Assembly (NCBI RefSeq): GCF_028609805.1
Contig: NZ_CP063189.1
Span: 372,001-436,000, forward strand
Length of the DNA stretch: 64,000 nucleotides
DNA from: Corynebacterium massiliense DSM 45435
GTDB lineage: Bacteria; Actinomycetota; Actinomycetes; Mycobacteriales; Mycobacteriaceae
Direction: 5' to 3'
This document shows, one piece after another, positions 59,754 through 64,000 of the stretch (position 1 is the stretch's first letter; each line of letters opens with the position of its first letter). A program made the position numbers and the translations under genes. Under the pieces are notes generated by a model, which worked only from the letters and a program-made list of their open reading frames with translations, had not been told where the DNA came from and ran no database searches.

Positions 59754-60514
59754 GCGAGCACCCCGTTTTCTAGTCGGCCGTCCGACATGGTCACGGTGCG
59801 AGTGGTCTCCGCAGCCAGCTCCGGGTTGTGGGTAATGAACACGATGGTCTTCTCCTGCTCGCGGTTGAGCTGGTGGAACAGATCCATCACCATGCGCCCG
59901 GTGGCGGAGTCGAGGGCGCCGGTGGGCTCATCGGCAAGCAGGATGTCCGGGTCATTGGCCAGCGCACGGGCGATGGCCACGCGCTGTTTCTGGCCGCCGG
60001 ATAGCTCGTTGGGCAGGTGCTTGGCGCGATCCTGCATGCCCACCATCTCCAGCAGCTCAGCGGCGCGGGCGTGCCGCTGGCTGGCGGGCACACCGGCGTA
60101 CAGCAGGGGCATTTCCACGTTTTCCTGCGCGGAAATGCGGCCGATGAGGTTGAAGTTCTGGAACACAAAGCCGATGGACGCCGAGCGGTAGCGAGCGAGC
60201 TGGTCGTCGGTGCTGTCGAGGACGTCCACCCCACCCAGGTAGTACGTGCCCCGGGTCGGGCGATCGAGCAGCCCAATGATGTTCATCAGGGTCGACTTAC
60301 CCGAGCCGGATTGGCCCACGATGGAGACGAATTCGCCGGCGGCAGCCGTGAAATCGAGCCCGGGGATGACGGTGAGCTCGCTGGGCTTGCCGATGTTGAA
60401 CGTCTTCGTGATGCCACGCATATCGATGAGCAGATCGCTCGACGCCGGCACGCGGGGTATCTCGGTGGTGGCTGCCCCGGGATCCGTGGCGTCGTGATTG
60501 TCCGGAGTCGTCAC
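59750..60514 (-). CDS. MacB-type ABC transporter ATP-binding protein
   Basis: 254 aa from GTG 60514. Walker A GQSGSGKST, signature LSGGQKQR, Walker B ILLADEP followed by TGALD, and the H-loop THNPELA. LolD/MacB class. Starts 3 bp after the membrane-fusion gene and overlaps the permease. Confidence 0.95.
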   Translation of the reverse strand: MTTPDNHDATDPGAATTEIPRVPASSDLLIDMRGITKTFNIGKPSELTVIPGLDFTAAAGEFVSIVGQSGSGKSTLMNIIGLLDRPTRGTYYLGGVDVLDSTDDQLARYRSASIGFVFQNFNLIGRISAQENVEMPLLYAGVPASQRHARAAELLEMVGMQDRAKHLPNELSGGQKQRVAIARALANDPDILLADEPTGALDSATGRMVMDLFHQLNREQEKTIVFITHNPELAAETTRTVTMSDGRLENGVLA

Positions 60515-60517
60515 TGG

Positions 60518-61762
60518 TTACGCCTCCCCGAGATCCACGGTCTGGCCGTCGAGATCCTGGTGATCCTTTACCTGGGTGATGACCCGGTCGCCCGGCTTCA
60601 GGCCGTCCTTGACCAGCGCATCGAGGTTGTTCTTGGCGCCGATGGTGACCTCGCGCTTTTCCACACGCGCGTTGTCGCCCTCGCCGGTGACGGCCAGGAC
60701 GTACGTCTTATCCTCGTCCGGAGTGACGGCGGTCAGCGGAATGGTGGTCGCGTTCTTTTCTTCCGAGGTGGTGATCTTCGCCTTGCCGGTGGAGCCGATG
60801 CGCAGGCCCTCGTGGTCGCCGTCGACCATGATCTCCACCGGGAACTGCGCCTTTTCTTCAGACTCGATGTCCGAGCCCGGCATGTTGCCCTTCGTGGAGT
60901 GCCCCGGGATGGAATCGCCGGCGACGGGCGAGATGCTGGAGACGGTGCCCTCGAACTCCTTGCCCGGTGCGGACGGGGAGGTGAACGTGACGCGGTTGCC
61001 TTCCTTCACCGTGGAGATGTCCGCCTCCTTCACCATGACGGTGAGTTTGAGGGAGGAATCGTCGGCCACCGTGAACAAGGGGCCTTCGGCGGGGGAGCCG
61101 CGGTGCGCGTCGGCGGAGGTGACCACGCCGCCGATCGGGGTGGCGACCTGACCGCTGTTGATGGCCACCTGCAGGCTGTTGTTTTGCGACTGCGCCGAGT
61201 CGCGGGCGGTGGTCAGCTGCTCCCACGCGCGATCGACGCGGCGGGACGCGGCGTTGACCTGGTTTTGCAAGTCCACGCCCTCTTCCTCGGTCGCGGCCTG
61301 GGCGCGGGCGTTCTGCAGCTCCTGGAGCTCCTGCTGGGCCTGCTGGAACTGCTCCTCACTCTCGCCGAGCTCGGCATTCTGGCTTGCCTTCTGGGAAGCA
61401 AGTTCCTGCTCTTCCTTGCTGGTGTCGATGTAGGCCAGCACCTGCTGCGGCGCGACGCGGTCGCCGACGGCGGCCTCGACGCTGGTGACCGGGCCGGTCA
61501 GCTGCGTGGTGAGCGTGGCTTCGCGGTCGGCGGAGATATCACCCGTGCCGGACAGGGTGGTGGTGAAGTCCTTCTTTTCCACCTTCGTCAGATCGGACGG
61601 GGACAGTGCGGCGGAATCCGAACCGCCGCTGCTGCCGCCGCGGAGGGCGAAGGCGGCAAGCGCAGCGAGGAGGATGAGTGCGAGCAGGATCGAGCCGATG
61701 ATCCACCAGATCTTTTTACTCTTCGAACGCTTTTCTACGGGGCGAGCGGCGTCGATAGCCAT
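60518..61762 (-). CDS. RND/HlyD-type membrane fusion (periplasmic adaptor) protein
   Basis: 414 aa from ATG 61762 (AIDAARPVEKRSK); a TTG 61789 start is less likely because AAGGAG sits between them. Transmembrane anchor (KIWWIIGSILLALILLAAL), lipoyl-like halves, a coiled-coil hairpin (ASQKASQNAELGESEEQFQQ) and a beta-barrel. Gram-positive MacA-like partner of the two genes that follow; substrate unknown. Confidence 0.88.
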   Translation of the reverse strand: MAIDAARPVEKRSKSKKIWWIIGSILLALILLAALAAFALRGGSSGGSDSAALSPSDLTKVEKKDFTTTLSGTGDISADREATLTTQLTGPVTSVEAAVGDRVAPQQVLAYIDTSKEEQELASQKASQNAELGESEEQFQQAQQELQELQNARAQAATEEEGVDLQNQVNAASRRVDRAWEQLTTARDSAQSQNNSLQVAINSGQVATPIGGVVTSADAHRGSPAEGPLFTVADDSSLKLTVMVKEADISTVKEGNRVTFTSPSAPGKEFEGTVSSISPVAGDSIPGHSTKGNMPGSDIESEEKAQFPVEIMVDGDHEGLRIGSTGKAKITTSEEKNATTIPLTAVTPDEDKTYVLAVTGEGDNARVEKREVTIGAKNNLDALVKDGLKPGDRVITQVKDHQDLDGQTVDLGEA

Positions 61763-61863
61763 GGGGAGGAGGCTCCTTGTTGTAGACAATGTATTCAGTG
61801 CTTATAAAGACCGTGAATATACTGTCATAGCCTGCGAAACTGCGCATCATACCCAGGGAGGAT

Positions 61864-62262
61864 TTAGGCGTACGCCAGTTTTCGCGATCCGTCTACGTGC
61901 GGGTACAGCAAGAAGCAAGCGATAAAGAAGCCGAACCACACCAGGGCGGAGCCCCAAGCGGGAAGTGAGATGAGCGGGGCGAGCATGACGCACAGCCACA
62001 GGACAAACAGCGGGATGATTTGTGCGACAGAGGGCATCATCGTGACGTTTTCGCGCTCGGCGAAGTCGCGCATCTGCTGCTGATACGGGTGGGTGAGGGT
62101 GAGCAGTACTGCGGCGGCGACTGACAGTAGTGCGACGATGGCTGCGACCGCGATGTCCGCGCGGCTGGCGAAGATGGTGACCGCGGTGGCGATGAGGGCG
62201 CTACCCACGAGACGAACCCATCCCGGGGTGGGGATAGGCGTGGGCCGAGTGTGCGGGTTCAT
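61864..62262 (-). CDS. Four-helix membrane protein of unknown function
   Basis: 132 aa from ATG 62262 (GTG 62271 also possible). Four hydrophobic segments (LVGSALIATAVTIFA, IAVAAIVALLSVAAAVLLTL, IIPLFVLWLCVMLAPLI, ALVWFGFFIACFLLY). Upstream of the efflux operon on the same strand but separated by 100 bp. No family recognised. Confidence 0.7.
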   Translation of the reverse strand: MNPHTRPTPIPTPGWVRLVGSALIATAVTIFASRADIAVAAIVALLSVAAAVLLTLTHPYQQQMRDFAERENVTMMPSVAQIIPLFVLWLCVMLAPLISLPAWGSALVWFGFFIACFLLYPHVDGSRKLAYA

Positions 62263-62279
62263 GGCGGTCACCCTACCTT

Positions 62280-62295
62280 TCGAACATATGGTTGC
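62280..62295. promoter_or_regulatory. Possible degenerate LexA (SOS) box upstream of imuA'
   Basis: TCGAACATATGGTTGC: the left half TCGAACA matches the actinobacterial SOS box, the right half is poor. It lies 34 bp before the imuA' GTG, with a possible -10 CATACT at 62317-62322. Confidence 0.35.
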
Positions 62296-62328
62296 ATTGT
62301 GTCTGGGGTCGGGTACATACTATCTCCC

Positions 62329-63030
62329 GTGACTCAAACAAGCGTTCGTGCAGCCGGGGAGGCGGTGGACCTCGCGACCCTTGATCGCGGAGACCGCATC
62401 GCCGTGCTGCGCTCACGCATGGCCGCCCTCGGCGGGACGGAGGCCCCTGCGGTTGCGGACCCGGAAGAGATCCTTCCGGTCCCGTCTGAACTGGGTAAAC
62501 TGCTGGTGTCTGGCGGCTTGGCTCGGCGGCAGGCGGTCGCGGTGAGCGACTGTCCGGCGCTGGTGGTGGAGATTATCTGCAGTGTCACTGCTCGCGGCGG
62601 CCAGGTGGCCGTCGTGGGATGGCCCGATCTTCTCCTCGCACAGGTAAGCGAGTCGGGAGATGTGGACAAGGTCATCGTCATCCCCGATCCCGGGCCGGAT
62701 CCGTGGTCCGTGGTGGGGGTGCTCGTGGAGGGGATGGACCTCGTTATCTACCGCGGCGGGGTGCAGGGAAGCGAGAAGGTCACCCCCACGCGTGCGCGGC
62801 CGGTCTTGGCCAAGCTGCGGAAGGGTGAGGCGTCCCTGCTCACCGTGGGAGCGCATCTGCCGGGCAGCGCGCTGGTCATTGACGCGCACGTGGAGTCCTT
62901 CCGCGGAATCGGCGCGGGGACCGGCCGCATCCAGGGCTTCGACATCGCGGTGCAGGCCAAGGCGAAGGACGGGGCCCGGCGGGGAGTGGTGACGTGCGGT
63001 AAGCGCCGGCGCCGCCTGGAGGCGGTATGA
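62329..63030 (+). CDS. imuA': ImuA', mutasome accessory protein
   Basis: 233 aa from GTG 62329 (TQTSVRAAGEAVDLATL). RecA-like fold remnants without a proper Walker A (VVGWPDLLLAQV and VIVIPDPGPDPW). Actinobacterial ImuA' (Rv3395c type) links RecA-dependent damage signalling to the DnaE2/ImuB translesion polymerase. Its stop overlaps the imuB ATG (ATGA). Confidence 0.8.
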   Translation: MTQTSVRAAGEAVDLATLDRGDRIAVLRSRMAALGGTEAPAVADPEEILPVPSELGKLLVSGGLARRQAVAVSDCPALVVEIICSVTARGGQVAVVGWPDLLLAQVSESGDVDKVIVIPDPGPDPWSVVGVLVEGMDLVIYRGGVQGSEKVTPTRARPVLAKLRKGEASLLTVGAHLPGSALVIDAHVESFRGIGAGTGRIQGFDIAVQAKAKDGARRGVVTCGKRRRRLEAV

Positions 63031-64000
63031 GCAGCGACAGTCACGTGGCGGGCCATGAGGTGGCACACCGCGTCGCCGCGCTGTGGTTTCCGGACTGGCC
63101 GCTGCAGGCCGCGCTTCTCGATGGCGCGGTGGACACACCCGGAGCCGGTGACGCGGGCGCGGGTACTAGTGCCGGCGTCGGATCGGTGCCGCTGGCGCTT
63201 GTGCAGTCCCACCGGGTGCACGTGTGCAACGCGGCTGCGCGGGCGGTGGGGATCCGGCGCGGGATGCGGCAGCGGCAGGCTCAGGCGGTGTGCCCGGAGC
63301 TCACAGTGGTGGAAGCGAACCCGGACCGCGACGGAGCAGTGTTTGCCACGCTGGTGGGCGCGTTGGATGAGGTGGCCTCATCGGTGGAGATCCTGCGCCC
63401 CGGGTTGGTGATCGTGGACGCCGGGGCCGCCGGGCGTTTCCACGGCGGCGAGGAGGCCGCGGTGGAGATGCTGGTCGATGCCGCCGCCCGCCGCGGGGTC
63501 GACAGCACCGTGGGGGTGGCGGACGAGATCGCCACCGCACTTATCGCTGCGCGCCACCCGGGCGGCGGCATGGTGGTGCCGCCCGGGGCGTCGCGTGACT
63601 ACCTCGCCCCACGTGCGGTGCGTACACTCGCGGCGGAAACGAGCCTGGGGTGCGGGGCCGAGCTGGTCGCGCACTTCGAACGGCTGGGGCTGCGCACCTT
63701 GGGCGAGCTGGCGCAGCTTCCGCTGGCCCAGGTGGTCACCCGCTTCGGGGAGGCGGGCCGGACCTGCCACGCTATTGCCCGGGCCGCCCCGGACCGGCGC
63801 GTGGCGCCGGATCTGCCGGCCAGCGACTACGCAGTGGGGGTTACCCCCGAAGAACCCATCGCGCGTGTTGACGCCGCGGCCTTCATCGCCCGGAACCTGG
63901 CCGCGCGGTTGCACGCGGCGCTCGCCGCCGCGGGGTTGGTGTGCACGCGTCTGCGGGTGGTGGCGGAATTTACCGATGGGCAGCGTCTCGAGCGCGTTTG
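63027..64000 (+). CDS. imuB: ImuB, Y-family polymerase-like mutasome protein (partial)
   Basis: At least 324 aa; cut by the window end. Y-family fold: VAALWFPDWPLQAA start, RRGMRQRQAQAVCPEL and the helix-hairpin-helix-like RLGLRTLGELAQLP. The first catalytic Asp of Y-family polymerases is not matched (ALWFPDWPLQA), as expected for ImuB, which is inactive and recruits DnaE2 to the sliding clamp. Confidence 0.85.
   Translation, partial: MSSDSHVAGHEVAHRVAALWFPDWPLQAALLDGAVDTPGAGDAGAGTSAGVGSVPLALVQSHRVHVCNAAARAVGIRRGMRQRQAQAVCPELTVVEANPDRDGAVFATLVGALDEVASSVEILRPGLVIVDAGAAGRFHGGEEAAVEMLVDAAARRGVDSTVGVADEIATALIAARHPGGGMVVPPGASRDYLAPRAVRTLAAETSLGCGAELVAHFERLGLRTLGELAQLPLAQVVTRFGEAGRTCHAIARAAPDRRVAPDLPASDYAVGVTPEEPIARVDAAAFIARNLAARLHAALAAAGLVCTRLRVVAEFTDGQRLERV

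Overview
The window comes from a high-GC actinobacterium, almost certainly a Corynebacterium. The evidence is an ESX-4-type type VII secretion (T7SS) locus followed by rplM-rpsI-glmM, the order glmS-alr-tsaE-tsaB-rimI-tsaD-groES-groEL1-whiB-sigD-rsdA-guaB2-guaB3-guaA shared with Mycobacterium, several genes that look leaderless, and a long acidic N-terminus on RpsI.

Layout. 1-4785: a PGPGW membrane protein, mycP and eccD (minus strand) and the 5' part of eccC (plus strand). 4786-26401: a 21.6-kb integrated element of visibly lower GC. 26402-30984: the 3' part of eccC, an Rv3446c-like gene and two WXG100 genes. 31000-40600: rplM-rpsI, a lipid-methylation gene pair, glmM, and three genes that resemble T7SS-associated mycobacterial neighbours. 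40685-47044: glmS, alr and the tsaE/B/D-rimI tRNA-modification cluster. 47250-58290: groES-groEL1 with a CIRCE operator, whiB, sigD-rsdA, guaB2-guaB3, an APC permease and guaA. 58440-64000: a MacAB-type efflux operon (minus strand) and the imuA'-imuB mutasome genes, imuB being cut by the window end.

The element. A large serine integrase at the left end has inserted the element into the first Walker A codons of eccC. Joining base 4785 to base 26402 restores one 1276-codon EccC reading frame. The element carries a MobV-type relaxase beside a set of nested inverted repeats (probable oriT), an iteron-like repeat region, an SSB, a probable excisionase, and a 1409-aa protein that fuses a TOPRIM primase-like region, a P-loop ATPase and a family-A DNA polymerase. 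No conjugative pore genes are visible, so it looks like an integrative mobilizable element. Its cargo includes a single-chain R-M-S (type IIG-like) restriction-modification enzyme with a small resolvase, and a ribonucleotide reductase cassette.

The most notable cargo is that cassette (12028-17489): an MntR/DtxR-type metalloregulator, nrdI, nrdE, nrdF, a small unknown gene and an NAD(P)H:FMN reductase. Three metal-binding glutamates of NrdF are replaced by Gln120, Ser180 and Lys214. This is the 'QSK' signature of class Ie, the metal-free DOPA-radical R2 proteins. Two tandem 18-bp palindromes flank the -35 box and fill the spacer of the nrdI promoter. I infer a metal-sensor-controlled, metal-independent route to deoxyribonucleotides carried on a mobile element.

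The T7SS appears doubly broken here: eccC is split, and the esxT-like gene has an in-frame TAG at codon 74 of 95.
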